A stretch of 64,000 nt of DNA from an uncultured Lachnospiraceae bacterium (lineage in GTDB: Bacteria > Bacillota > Clostridia > Lachnospirales > Lachnospiraceae). Position 1 is the first letter of the stretch. The number at the start of each line of letters is the position of its first letter. Below the pieces are notes generated by a model that worked only from the letters and a program-made list of their open reading frames with translations, searched no databases and was not told the DNA's origin. A program made the position numbers and the translations under genes. The stretch covers positions 5,979 through 69,978 of the forward strand of contig CAKRIL010000017.1 in NCBI GenBank assembly GCA_934343915.1. Reading direction: 5' to 3'. Below are positions 41,820 through 50,699 of the stretch, piece after piece.

Positions 41820-42656
41820 ATGGTTGTGGTTAAGATTGGTGATGGTCTGGGAAATCAGATGTTTAATTATGCATGCGGCTATTCGGTTGCAAAGCATGAC
41901 GGGGATACACTTCTGCTGGACACATCGGAGGTCGATAATTCGACATTGCGTTCATACGGACTTGACAAGTTCAACATTGAATATAAGGACAGGGAAAGCT
42001 TCAGCAACAGGAATTTCTTCTGCAAGCTCTACAAAAGATTGAGAAGAAATCTGAAGTATAACGTTATCGCGGAGCGAAGGGACGAGGCATGTCCGCGCGA
42101 TATGACCGTGTATAAGAAGAAGCTTATCAGGAACAAATATCTGTACGGGTATTTTCAGAACCTTGTGTACCTTGATAACTGCATGGATGATATAAGAAGG
42201 CAGTTCACACCGAGCAAGCCGTTCTCTGAGAGAGCGGGGGAACTGATAAAGCAGCTTGAGAGCGGGGAGACCTGTTCGGTTCATATAAGGGGAGGCGACA
42301 TTGAGCCGCTCCCGTATGCATATTATGAGAAGGCTGTCGCAGAAATATTAAAAAAGAACGGCAAGGTCAGGTTCATATTCTTTTCCAATGTCCGCGAGCT
42401 GACGGAAAGCTACGAAAAGCAGCTTAATATTGATGCGGTATCCATATGGGAGCTTGGAGGCTTCACGGATATAGAGGAGCTGTTTCTTATGAAGGCATGC
42501 AAAAGCCATATACTGTCGGACAGCACATTTGCAAGATGGGCTGCACTCCTTGATGATAAGGGCGGACAGGTGTGCGCACCGTATTCTGTTGATGCAGGGA
42601 AGATATACAGACCTGAGTGGAATATGATAGATTACAGAAATGAGGAAGCTATATGA
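41820..42656 (+). CDS. GT11-family alpha-1,2-fucosyltransferase-like protein
   Basis: 278 residues with the GT11 markers: GDGLGNQMFNYACGY near residues 8-22, a basic middle part, HIRGGDIEP near residue 157 (the H-x-R-x-G-D donor-binding motif), and a C-terminal LSDSTFARWAALL segment. Related enzymes add fucose in alpha-1,2 linkage to galactose, producing host-like antigens. GDP-fucose synthesis genes are not in the window. Starts two bases after the GT4 gene; overlaps the ABC exporter gene by four bases. Confidence 0.88.
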   Translation: MVVVKIGDGLGNQMFNYACGYSVAKHDGDTLLLDTSEVDNSTLRSYGLDKFNIEYKDRESFSNRNFFCKLYKRLRRNLKYNVIAERRDEACPRDMTVYKKKLIRNKYLYGYFQNLVYLDNCMDDIRRQFTPSKPFSERAGELIKQLESGETCSVHIRGGDIEPLPYAYYEKAVAEILKKNGKVRFIFFSNVRELTESYEKQLNIDAVSIWELGGFTDIEELFLMKACKSHILSDSTFARWAALLDDKGGQVCAPYSVDAGKIYRPEWNMIDYRNEEAI

Positions 42657-44395
42657 AATCAATAGGAAAGATGTTCTCAATGTTCAACGGCAGGCAGAAG
42701 CTTAAGCTGTTCGGAATGTCGATTATTATTCTCGGCGGAGCGGTCATGGAGCTTGTTGCCTTATATGCGTTCAATAATTTTATTGAGGCTATTATGATGC
42801 CCGATAACTATATGGACAATGCGTTTATCGCCCTGTTCTGTAATGTATTCGGTATAGAAGGCTATAAGAACGTTGTTATTCTGTGCTCTGCATTTATTAT
42901 TGCGGCATATCTTGTAAAGACATTTTACATAATCATGCAGAATAATATAATGTACAAGTTCATCTATTTCGGTCATAAGGAGCTGTCCTGCAAGGTTATG
43001 AACAGCTACCTTGAGCAGGATTATTTTTTCCATGTAAAGAATAACAGTGCAGACCTCATAAGGAATGTATACAACGATACGAACATGTTCTATGTTGCGG
43101 TGCTCAATGTAATACAGCTTATTTCAGAGCTGTGCACAATCACGGCAATCGGAATATATCTGTTCGTGAAGGACGGCATGCTCACACTCGGAATAGGTGT
43201 GATAGTGGGGTCGTTCACATTCTTCTTCATGAGATTTTATAAGAACAGACTTAAACATATGGGCGAGGAGTACAGAAGACTGTATGCCGGTATTGTAAAG
43301 TGCATGCAGCAGTCATTCGGAGGAATCAAGGAGATTAAGATTGCCAACAGGGAGAAGTTCTTCTCAGACGAGTTCGACTCCATCAATTATGACCTCGCGA
43401 AGAATCAGAAGGACAATGCACTTCTCAATTCGATACCTAAGCCGGTGATGGAGGCTGCATGTATCGGCTCGCTTATGATAATAGTAATTATCAAGGCATG
43501 TACAGGAGACATAAGCGCGGCATTCGCAACGACACTCGGCGTATTTGCGATGGGTGCGATGAGACTTCTGCCGTCGGTCAACAAGATCAGCGCATATATA
43601 AGCACTCTGTTATACAGCAGGGCATTTGTCGAGTCGGTATATACGGAGAGACAGAGAATGCTTGCAATAGCAAAGCGCAAATCCGAGGAAAATACCGTAT
43701 CAGACATCAGCTTTGACAAGGGAATATTTGTCGATAAGCTGTCATTTGCGTATGATGCGGAATCAGAGAATGTTATTGATGATGTGACCTTCCATATTGA
43801 TAAGAATACCTCTGTTGCATTCATAGGTCCATCGGGAGCAGGAAAGACAACCATGGTCGATATTATGCTCGGAGTACTTAAGCCTCAGAAGGGTGCCGTG
43901 AAGGTGGACGAAAAGGACATTGCGGACTGCATGGATGCATGGCATAAGAAGGTAGGCTATATTCCGCAGAACATCTACCTTATGGATGAATCCTTGAGAA
44001 GAAATATTGCCTTCGGAGTACCTGAGAATCAGATAGATGATGAGAAGGTATGGGAGGTTATAAGGGAAGCACAGCTCGAGAATGTTGTCAAGGAGATGGA
44101 TGAAGGCCTTGACACGGTTATTGGTGAGATGGGTGTGAGACTGTCAGGAGGTCAGAGACAGAGAATAGGCATAGCGAGAGCTCTGTACAGAAATCCTGAG
44201 ATACTTGTTCTTGACGAGGCAACCTCTGCTCTTGATACTGAGACAGAGAGAGCGGTTATGGAGGCTATCGACAGTCTGCACGGAAGAATGACATTGATAA
44301 TTATTGCACACAGACTTTCGACCATCAAGAACTGCGATGTAGTATATCAGGTAAAAGAGGGTAAGGTAACAAGGAGCAATGAATCATTTAATTAA
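42653..44395 (+). CDS. PglK-like ABC flippase for lipid-linked oligosaccharide
   Basis: 580 residues, a half-transporter with six membrane segments (to about residue 325) and a C-terminal ATPase: Walker A GPSGAGKTT near residue 390, signature VRLSGGQRQRIGIARAL near 494 and VLDEATSALD near 520. The membrane part, in particular FAMGAMRLLPSVNKISAY, resembles PglK of Campylobacter, which flips lipid-linked heptasaccharide. No Wzx flippase is visible in the locus, so this protein probably does that step (inference). The start overlaps the GT11 gene and the end overlaps the GT2 gene by 17 bases. Confidence 0.83.
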   Translation: MKSIGKMFSMFNGRQKLKLFGMSIIILGGAVMELVALYAFNNFIEAIMMPDNYMDNAFIALFCNVFGIEGYKNVVILCSAFIIAAYLVKTFYIIMQNNIMYKFIYFGHKELSCKVMNSYLEQDYFFHVKNNSADLIRNVYNDTNMFYVAVLNVIQLISELCTITAIGIYLFVKDGMLTLGIGVIVGSFTFFFMRFYKNRLKHMGEEYRRLYAGIVKCMQQSFGGIKEIKIANREKFFSDEFDSINYDLAKNQKDNALLNSIPKPVMEAACIGSLMIIVIIKACTGDISAAFATTLGVFAMGAMRLLPSVNKISAYISTLLYSRAFVESVYTERQRMLAIAKRKSEENTVSDISFDKGIFVDKLSFAYDAESENVIDDVTFHIDKNTSVAFIGPSGAGKTTMVDIMLGVLKPQKGAVKVDEKDIADCMDAWHKKVGYIPQNIYLMDESLRRNIAFGVPENQIDDEKVWEVIREAQLENVVKEMDEGLDTVIGEMGVRLSGGQRQRIGIARALYRNPEILVLDEATSALDTETERAVMEAIDSLHGRMTLIIIAHRLSTIKNCDVVYQVKEGKVTRSNESFN

Positions 44396-45353
44396 CGGCA
44401 GGGTAAGCATAGTTGTTCCGGTGTATAATACGGATGCAGCATTCCTGACAGAATGCTTTGAATCGGTTAAGGCACAGGACTATGAGGATATAGAGCTCAT
44501 TATTGTTGACGACGGAAGCACTAAGACGGAGACAGGGGAATGCTGCAAAAGCTTTTCGGGAGGCTGGGATAAGTGCATACTTGTAACCATTGTCAATTCA
44601 GGCGTATCCCGTGCAAGAGCACAGGGTATTGAGCACGCATCGGGAAGTATGATAATGTTCCTAGACAGCGATGACAGGCTTGAAGCCGGCGCGGTAAGCC
44701 GTCTTGTCGGAGCTATGAAGGAGACTCACGCGGATGCGGTTATAGCTCAGGCTGAGAGCGGCAGGAGGATTCCTCATATGCAGACATATCAGGGGCTTGA
44801 CATACTGCATGCACTCCTTGAGAACAATGAGGCTGCATTCGGATGGGCACTGTGGGCAAAGCTTTATGACACGGAGCTCATGAGCAGGTGCTATAAAGCA
44901 TACGATAACATCTACTATGGTGAGGATCTGCTTGTGAATGCACTGTATTTTAAGGCTGCACGCTCGGCGGTGGTGATTGATGACAAGCTCTATTTTTACA
45001 GGACGGATAATCCTGACAGCGCGATGTCACAGGCACGCTCGGTTAAGAAGCTGAGCCTTATCACAATGTGGCAGGAGATGGCGGAAATATACAGCGGATG
45101 CGGCATGAAAGACGAGACGGAGAGGATTATGGCTAACTACTATGATTCGCTGCTTTCGGGATATTTACAGTGCGATTATTACAGATATGATAACTATAAG
45201 GAATATATGAAGGAGATTAAAGGGAGACTTAAAGCGTCGCTTGGAGAGATTCTTAAGAACAAGTATGTTCCTTGTAAATATAAATATATAGCTGCGGTCT
45301 ATTTTAAGTGGTTATTTGAGTTAAAGAGGCTTGTCACGAACAAAAAGCAGTGA
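44379..45353 (+). CDS. GT2-family glycosyltransferase
   Basis: 324 residues. The GT-A core starts with VSIVVPVYNTDA, has IIVDDGSTKTETG near residue 42, and FLDSDDRLEAGA near 88 with the D-x-D-like metal site. A C-terminal helical tail ends in basic residues. It probably adds one sugar on the cytoplasmic face. The AGGAG site and ATG lie inside the end of the ABC exporter gene, so translation is coupled. Confidence 0.9.
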   Translation: MNHLINGRVSIVVPVYNTDAAFLTECFESVKAQDYEDIELIIVDDGSTKTETGECCKSFSGGWDKCILVTIVNSGVSRARAQGIEHASGSMIMFLDSDDRLEAGAVSRLVGAMKETHADAVIAQAESGRRIPHMQTYQGLDILHALLENNEAAFGWALWAKLYDTELMSRCYKAYDNIYYGEDLLVNALYFKAARSAVVIDDKLYFYRTDNPDSAMSQARSVKKLSLITMWQEMAEIYSGCGMKDETERIMANYYDSLLSGYLQCDYYRYDNYKEYMKEIKGRLKASLGEILKNKYVPCKYKYIAAVYFKWLFELKRLVTNKKQ

Positions 45354-45383
45354 AAGTCTCTCAGGGAATGAGGAATAAATAAT

Positions 45384-46355
45384 ATGGCTAACCGGTTTGA
45401 AAAGTTGTACTATGGCGCAAAGGGCGTTCTTCACAACAAAATGCATTTTGATACCTTCAGCTGCAAATGGATAAAAAAGTATGCCGGAGTTAAGATAAGC
45501 TCGGGTGAAGAATTAAATGCTGCCATCAGGGCGGCGATTTATAAGGAAGACCCGTTTATGGCGGGGAGGCTCGGCGGATATGAGGTCTTTGCGATGCAGA
45601 GTGCTGAATTTGATGATGCGGTGCGGATGCAGAGAGCCATTGATTTTATGGATAAGAGTGCGGGCTTCTTTCCGAAGGATGAAAAGCTCCTTTACAGATT
45701 CAATGATGTGATGAAGGATGCCTGTACACAGGTGGATCTGCTTGGCTGCTGGCTTGTAAATTATGAAGAATATTTCATAAGAAAATACTGCTCCGACATT
45801 AAGAATGTCGGTGTGCTGATGGGGCTTGAGCCCTGGAACAGCAGCGGTGTGCCTTGGACGAAGGCACTTGAGGGCAAGAAGGTGCTTGTGATACATCCGT
45901 TTGAAAAGACGATAAAGGCTCAGTATGCCAAGAGGGATAAGCTCTTTAAAAATCCTGACATACTGCCTGAATTTGAGCTTCAGGTGCTTAAGGCGGTTCA
46001 GACCAGCGGAAGTGCCGTGGATTCAAGGTTTGAGACATGGTTCGATGCGCTCGACTATATGTGCAGGGAGTGCGATAAGCTTGATTTTGATGTGGCTCTT
46101 ATAGGCTGCGGGGCATACGGCTTCCCGCTTGCGGCGCATATTAAGAGGATGGGAAAACAGGCGGTGCATCTTGGCGGAGTGCTTCAGATTCTGTTCGGAA
46201 TAAAGGGACGCAGATGGGATGAGTCGGACACGCATCTTATGTATAACGAGCATTGGGTGTACCCGGATACAAGCGAGATTCCGGCTGGGGCTGACAAGGT
46301 TGAAAATGCCTGCTACTGGGAAGTGAAGGAAGAGAAAAAAGATGAAACAGAATAA
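45384..46355 (+). CDS. Polysaccharide-locus protein, possible GT-D-type glycosyltransferase
   Basis: 323 residues, soluble, no membrane segment. It has an early MAGRLGGYEVFAMQ (near residue 54) that recalls the R-x-G-D-G-E acceptor/donor loop of GT-D (DUF1792) enzymes, a middle LVIHPFEKTI, and VALIGCGAYGFPLAAHIKRMG near 240 followed by QAVHLGGVLQILFG. Such proteins are frequent in Firmicute polysaccharide loci but uncharacterised. A glycosyltransferase role is inferred from context and these loops, without firm family assignment. Overlaps the following acyltransferase gene by 14 bases. Confidence 0.5.
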   Translation: MANRFEKLYYGAKGVLHNKMHFDTFSCKWIKKYAGVKISSGEELNAAIRAAIYKEDPFMAGRLGGYEVFAMQSAEFDDAVRMQRAIDFMDKSAGFFPKDEKLLYRFNDVMKDACTQVDLLGCWLVNYEEYFIRKYCSDIKNVGVLMGLEPWNSSGVPWTKALEGKKVLVIHPFEKTIKAQYAKRDKLFKNPDILPEFELQVLKAVQTSGSAVDSRFETWFDALDYMCRECDKLDFDVALIGCGAYGFPLAAHIKRMGKQAVHLGGVLQILFGIKGRRWDESDTHLMYNEHWVYPDTSEIPAGADKVENACYWEVKEEKKDETE

Positions 46356-47400
46356 CAATACAATCAACAGACCGGTATTTGACATGCTGCGTGTAATTGC
46401 AGCGGCAATGGTATTCATGATTCATTTTGCGGGGTTCCGTAACCTGCCTAAGCCGCAGTTCGTATTCACGCTGTTCAGACATTTTAATTACGGTGTGTGT
46501 ATGTTCTTTGCGATGAGCGGTTATCTTATACTTCAATCGGTGGACAGCAGCCGCTCGGTTAAGGAATACTTTGCAAAGAGAGTTTCAAGAATTATACCCG
46601 CATATTATGCAATTCTTATTTTCAGTATAATCGTGTGGGACATTGTTATGGGACAGATGCCGAAGGATTCCATGCTTGGAATGGGCTGGCTCAGATACTT
46701 CCTGTTCCTCAACGGTTTTGTTCCGTCGAATGAGTATTATAACTGGAACGACCTGTGGGGACTGTGGACAATGAGCTGCTTCATGCTGTACTATCTGCTG
46801 GCACCGCTTATACACAAGGCTGTAAAAAGCTATAAGGGTTCACTTGCGGCACTGCTTGTGATTATTGTGCTCGCGTATGCATATAAGGCAGTATATTCCC
46901 GATTCTTACACGGCAGCAATATACCATGGGCTGATGAGCTTGCAGGGGACTGCGCGGTATTTAACATGATTTCATTTGCATTCGGCATGGCTGCATGGTA
47001 TGCGGTAAGAGAAGGAAAAGAGAAGAACTATCTTCGCGTTGTGGTGGCTGCACTTGCCGTATTCCTTGCGATAAGGGATGACACCTACAACCGAATCATA
47101 TGGTCGCTTCTTACAGTGGCATTCATGCTTGTAATGAAGGATTTTTCATATGGGGAACGTACACAGTGGGTCGGAAAGACTTTCTCGTTCCTCGCAGGAT
47201 ACAGCTTCACAGTGTATCTTGTTCATATGCCGATTATAGAGCTAACCCAGTATTTCAGTGAGCATGTGTTCTATCTGAGCTATGTGCCGTTCCTTGCGGT
47301 AGTGCTTGTTGGCACGGCAGCATTTACGGCAGCTCTGCATTATCTTGTCGAGGTTCCCGTGGCAGGATTGATTAAAAGGAGGCTGGCATGTCAAAAATAG
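46342..47400 (+). CDS. Acyltransferase 3 family protein of polysaccharide locus
   Basis: 352 residues, about ten membrane segments. FDMLRVIAAAMVFMIHFAG near residues 9-27 contains the usual R and H of the acyltransferase-3 active region, and FAMSGYLI near 54 the SGY motif; a late FTVYLVHMPII matches the C-terminal membrane histidine. It probably O-acetylates the cell-surface polymer. Overlaps both neighbours, 14 bases upstream and 13 downstream. Confidence 0.9.
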   Translation: MKQNNNTINRPVFDMLRVIAAAMVFMIHFAGFRNLPKPQFVFTLFRHFNYGVCMFFAMSGYLILQSVDSSRSVKEYFAKRVSRIIPAYYAILIFSIIVWDIVMGQMPKDSMLGMGWLRYFLFLNGFVPSNEYYNWNDLWGLWTMSCFMLYYLLAPLIHKAVKSYKGSLAALLVIIVLAYAYKAVYSRFLHGSNIPWADELAGDCAVFNMISFAFGMAAWYAVREGKEKNYLRVVVAALAVFLAIRDDTYNRIIWSLLTVAFMLVMKDFSYGERTQWVGKTFSFLAGYSFTVYLVHMPIIELTQYFSEHVFYLSYVPFLAVVLVGTAAFTAALHYLVEVPVAGLIKRRLACQK

Positions 47401-48212
47401 TAGTAGTCATGACCTGTCACAACAGAAAAGAAAAGACGCTCAACTGCCTAAAGAAGCTCCATGAGGGCAATGCTGCCAATGCATATCATTACATTGTCGT
47501 GGATGCAGGAAGCACTGACGGAACCTGCGACGAGATCGAGAAGGCAGGCTATACGGATGTTGAGCTTGTCCGTGCCGGGAACACATTGTTCTGGAACGGA
47601 GGAATGCACAGGGGCATAGAGCTCGGAATGAAGTCCGCAGATAAGTATGATTACATGCTTTTGGTGAACGATGATGTGGATTTTATGCCGGGAGTTATCG
47701 ATGAGCTTGTTGCATATTCCAATGATAAGATGAACGGAAAAAGTGTTGTTGTCGGGGCAACCTGCGATGACAACGGTGATTTTTCTTACGGAGGAATATT
47801 ATACAAAAAGGGCATTCACTATGATATGCTCGGCCCTGACAAGCATGATACGAAGTGTACAACCTTCAATGCGAACTGTACGCTCATCCCGATTGAGGCG
47901 ATGAGACTTGCAGGGAATGTGGATCCGTATTATAAGCACAGCATGGGAGATTTTGACCTCGGCTTAAGGCTTCGGAAAAAGGGTACGGATATATATGTAT
48001 TTCCACGGTATGTGGGAGTATGCAACGACAATCCGGTTGAAGGAAGCTGGATGGATACATCCCTGACAAGAGCTGAGAGATTCAGAAAAAAGGAATCCTT
48101 TAAGGGGCTTCCGTTCAAGGACTGGTATCATTATCTGCTCCATAATTTCGGATTTTTTACGGCATGTGTGCGCTCAATAACACCCTATTTCAAGATTTTG
48201 CTTGGAAAGTAG
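47388..48212 (+). CDS. GT2-family glycosyltransferase
   Basis: 274 residues, starting with AGGAGG upstream inside the acyltransferase gene. VVVMTCHNRKEKTLNCL opens the GT-A fold, VDAGSTDGT is near residue 45, and LLVNDDVDF near 88 is the metal-site motif; FWNGGMHRGI near 65 is typical of rhamnosyl- or galactofuranosyl-type GT2 enzymes. The C-terminal 30 residues may be membrane-associated. Last gene of the first polysaccharide transcript; a promoter for the next begins inside its end. Confidence 0.9.
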   Translation: MSKIVVVMTCHNRKEKTLNCLKKLHEGNAANAYHYIVVDAGSTDGTCDEIEKAGYTDVELVRAGNTLFWNGGMHRGIELGMKSADKYDYMLLVNDDVDFMPGVIDELVAYSNDKMNGKSVVVGATCDDNGDFSYGGILYKKGIHYDMLGPDKHDTKCTTFNANCTLIPIEAMRLAGNVDPYYKHSMGDFDLGLRLRKKGTDIYVFPRYVGVCNDNPVEGSWMDTSLTRAERFRKKESFKGLPFKDWYHYLLHNFGFFTACVRSITPYFKILLGK

Positions 48213-48230
48213 GTCGGTATATGGTATAAT
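48202..48230 (+). promoter_or_regulatory. Internal promoter before Wzz-like gene
   Basis: TTGGAA (48202-48207) and TATAAT (48225-48230), 17-base spacing, overlapping the end of the preceding gene and about 60 bases before the Wzz-like start. It would separate the locus into two transcripts. Confidence 0.62.
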
Positions 48231-48289
48231 GAGCGGAAGTGAGTTAAAATATCTTACAGAGTAAATGGCTAATAAGGAGAGAATTTTAT

Positions 48290-49555
48290 ATGGAAAACAA
48301 CAAAAAGGAAGATATGGTATTTGTAAGCTTCGACCGTTTATGGGATAATTTTAAGAAGTATTGGTGGATTGCGGTTGCAATAGCGGCAGTTATGCTTGTG
48401 TACGGTGCAGCTACATACAATACCTCAATGAAGATAAGTGAGTCACAGAATGATGAGAGCACGGTTGAGAAGAAGCCGGTAGTTATAGCCGAGAATGAAG
48501 CGGACAGAGTTCATCTTGGTACGGTTGATATAACCTTCAGTGTAAATGTTCAGGAGTATTACGACAGCATCGGTGTTGAAGGGGCTGCTGATTACTCCTT
48601 GTATGAGAAGCTTAACGGCGGTATTGCAAGTTATGCTGACAGCATTACATCATCACAGAGCTTTTATGAAGCTGTGAATGAGGCACTTACCGCAGCAGGT
48701 TATTCAGAGCTTATAACAAGCCCTAGAACACCGAGCGATGTTGACTATGATACATTCTCGATTGCACTTGTAAATGACAAGACTCTCAGACTTTCATACA
48801 CAGGACTCGGAGGAATTGAGAGAATCCGTACAGGTTCTGCTGCTGCGGCAAAGTATCTTGTAAAGACTATGAATGAGCTGTACTCATATGTCACATGTGA
48901 AGTGAATTCAGATCCTGCTATCTCGTTTAGACTTTCAATCAACGGCTTCTATGCATATATACAGCCTGATGAGGAGTCAATCAATGCGACAAGAGAGGCA
49001 TATGCTGAGTACAACAAGATTCTTCTCGGAGAGCTTGATAAGTTCGACTTCCAGTTCTCTAACCTCTTTAAGATGTCAACCATCATAAAGGGTGTTGTAG
49101 GCTTTGTTATCGGTCTGTTCATCATATTCGTAATAGCTATATGTGACAGAAAGGTAAGAACAAGAGAGGAGCTTGAGCGCTTCTTCGATGGTGAGGGCAG
49201 GTTCCTCGGCGAATTCAAAAAGAATGTCAAGGTTTCAGAGGATGTAACCGCTGTCTCCATAGGAGCAATGTGCGCCAAGGAAGGAGTACATGAAGTGGTT
49301 CTCACAACAGTCGGCAGGCAGAAGAATGCAGATGTGCTTGAGAGACTTGCAGAGGCTGCATCATCTGATGATGTCAAGTTCACATGCGTTGACGGAATTG
49401 AGGTATGCCCTGAGACTTCAAGAAGCATTTCTGATGCACAGGGAACTATCGTTATGGTCAATGGCGGATATGATGAGATTCACACCATCAAGACCGCACT
49501 TGCAAGAATCAATACCGTGAACGGAAATCTGTTAGGATATATACTTTGCAAATAA
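48290..49555 (+). CDS. Wzz-like chain-length co-polymerase with degenerate kinase-like tail
   Basis: 421 residues. A membrane helix at about 24-44 and a second at about 262-284 enclose an extracytoplasmic domain, as in polysaccharide co-polymerases. The cytoplasmic tail (about 290-421) is longer than in CpsC-type proteins and ends like a MinD/BY-kinase fold (IVMVNGGYDEIHTIKTALARI, then NLLGYILCK). The P-loop place reads TTVGRQKNADVLERL, without G-K-S/T, and there is no tyrosine cluster at the end. No separate BY-kinase or phosphatase gene is in the locus. It likely sets polymer length by protein contacts. Confidence 0.72.
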   Translation: MENNKKEDMVFVSFDRLWDNFKKYWWIAVAIAAVMLVYGAATYNTSMKISESQNDESTVEKKPVVIAENEADRVHLGTVDITFSVNVQEYYDSIGVEGAADYSLYEKLNGGIASYADSITSSQSFYEAVNEALTAAGYSELITSPRTPSDVDYDTFSIALVNDKTLRLSYTGLGGIERIRTGSAAAAKYLVKTMNELYSYVTCEVNSDPAISFRLSINGFYAYIQPDEESINATREAYAEYNKILLGELDKFDFQFSNLFKMSTIIKGVVGFVIGLFIIFVIAICDRKVRTREELERFFDGEGRFLGEFKKNVKVSEDVTAVSIGAMCAKEGVHEVVLTTVGRQKNADVLERLAEAASSDDVKFTCVDGIEVCPETSRSISDAQGTIVMVNGGYDEIHTIKTALARINTVNGNLLGYILCK

Positions 49556-49574
49556 TATACTGAGGTGGAACATA

Positions 49575-50699
49575 ATGAAGATTGCTTTAGTGCATGACTG
49601 GCTCCCTACTATGGGAGGTGCCGAGAGGGTACTGTCCGATTTTGTTGAGCTTTACCCGGAAGCACCGATATATACGTTGATTTGTAATCACAGCAAGATG
49701 GAGGAACCGTTAAAGAGTGCCAATATTATAACTTCATATCTGCAGAAAAAGAAGGAATGTACAAATCACAGAAAGCTGTTCCCGTTCATGCCGACTGCAA
49801 TCGAATCGTTTGACCTTACGGGGTATGACATGGTGTTAAGCAGCAGCTCAAGTGTTGCCAAGGGCGTTATCACTCACCCTGATGCAATCCATATCTGCTA
49901 TTGTCATTCTCCTATGAGATATGCATGGGAATTCTCGTATGAGTATGCAGGAAAGATGTCTGGAAAGGGTAAGCTTGTAAGAAAGCTACTCAGCTATTTT
50001 CTTACATGGATTCGAGTATGGGACTATGCGAGTGCTGCAAGAGTTGACTATTTTATTGCCAATTCGGAGAATGTGGCGAAGCGTATAAGAAAGCATTACA
50101 AGAGGGATGCGGTTGTTATTCCGCCGCCTGTGCGCTGCCGTCTTTTTCAGATATCAGAGACAGACGGGGATTATTTCCTTGTTGTTTCACGCTTTCAGGA
50201 GTACAAGAGAGTGGATATCGCAATCGATGCATGCAACAGACTCGGACTTAAGCTTAAGGTTGTCGGTGACGGACCTGATTACAAGAGACTTAAGGCGATG
50301 GCAGGACCTACCGTTGAACTTCTCGGAAGAGTGCCTGATGCACAGGTTAAGGAACTGTATGCGGGATGCCGGGCATTTTTATTCCCGGGCGAGGAGGATT
50401 TCGGTATAACCCCTCTCGAGGCTATGGCGAGCGGAAGACCCGTAATCGCATACGGCAGGGGCGGTGCGCTTGAGACAGTCATTGAGGGCGTGACAGGTAC
50501 GTTTTTCCATGAGCAGACAACGGATTCTCTTGTGGATGCACTTAAGAGATTTGAGAATATGAAGTTCGACAAAAAGGTCTTAAGAGCACATGCCGAGACT
50601 TTTGATGATGAAGTGTTCAAGGCAAGAATTAAGGCATTCGTCGAAGAAAAATATAATGAGAGAAACGGAGTACATTCGGTTAATGAAAATCGCGATTGA
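49575..50699 (+). CDS. GT4-family glycosyltransferase, WbaZ/mannosyltransferase-like
   Basis: 374 residues. MKIALVHDWLPTMGGAERVL at the start is a frequent opening in the WbaZ mannosyltransferase group, and GEEDFGITPLEAMASGRP near residue 275 contains the E-x7-E donor motif; YCHSPMRYAWEF near 110 lies in the acceptor domain. It likely transfers mannose or a related sugar from a nucleotide donor; the sugar is inferred from resemblance only. Starts 19 bases after the Wzz-like gene; overlaps the next GT4 gene by 17 bases. Confidence 0.9.
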   Translation: MKIALVHDWLPTMGGAERVLSDFVELYPEAPIYTLICNHSKMEEPLKSANIITSYLQKKKECTNHRKLFPFMPTAIESFDLTGYDMVLSSSSSVAKGVITHPDAIHICYCHSPMRYAWEFSYEYAGKMSGKGKLVRKLLSYFLTWIRVWDYASAARVDYFIANSENVAKRIRKHYKRDAVVIPPPVRCRLFQISETDGDYFLVVSRFQEYKRVDIAIDACNRLGLKLKVVGDGPDYKRLKAMAGPTVELLGRVPDAQVKELYAGCRAFLFPGEEDFGITPLEAMASGRPVIAYGRGGALETVIEGVTGTFFHEQTTDSLVDALKRFENMKFDKKVLRAHAETFDDEVFKARIKAFVEEKYNERNGVHSVNENRD

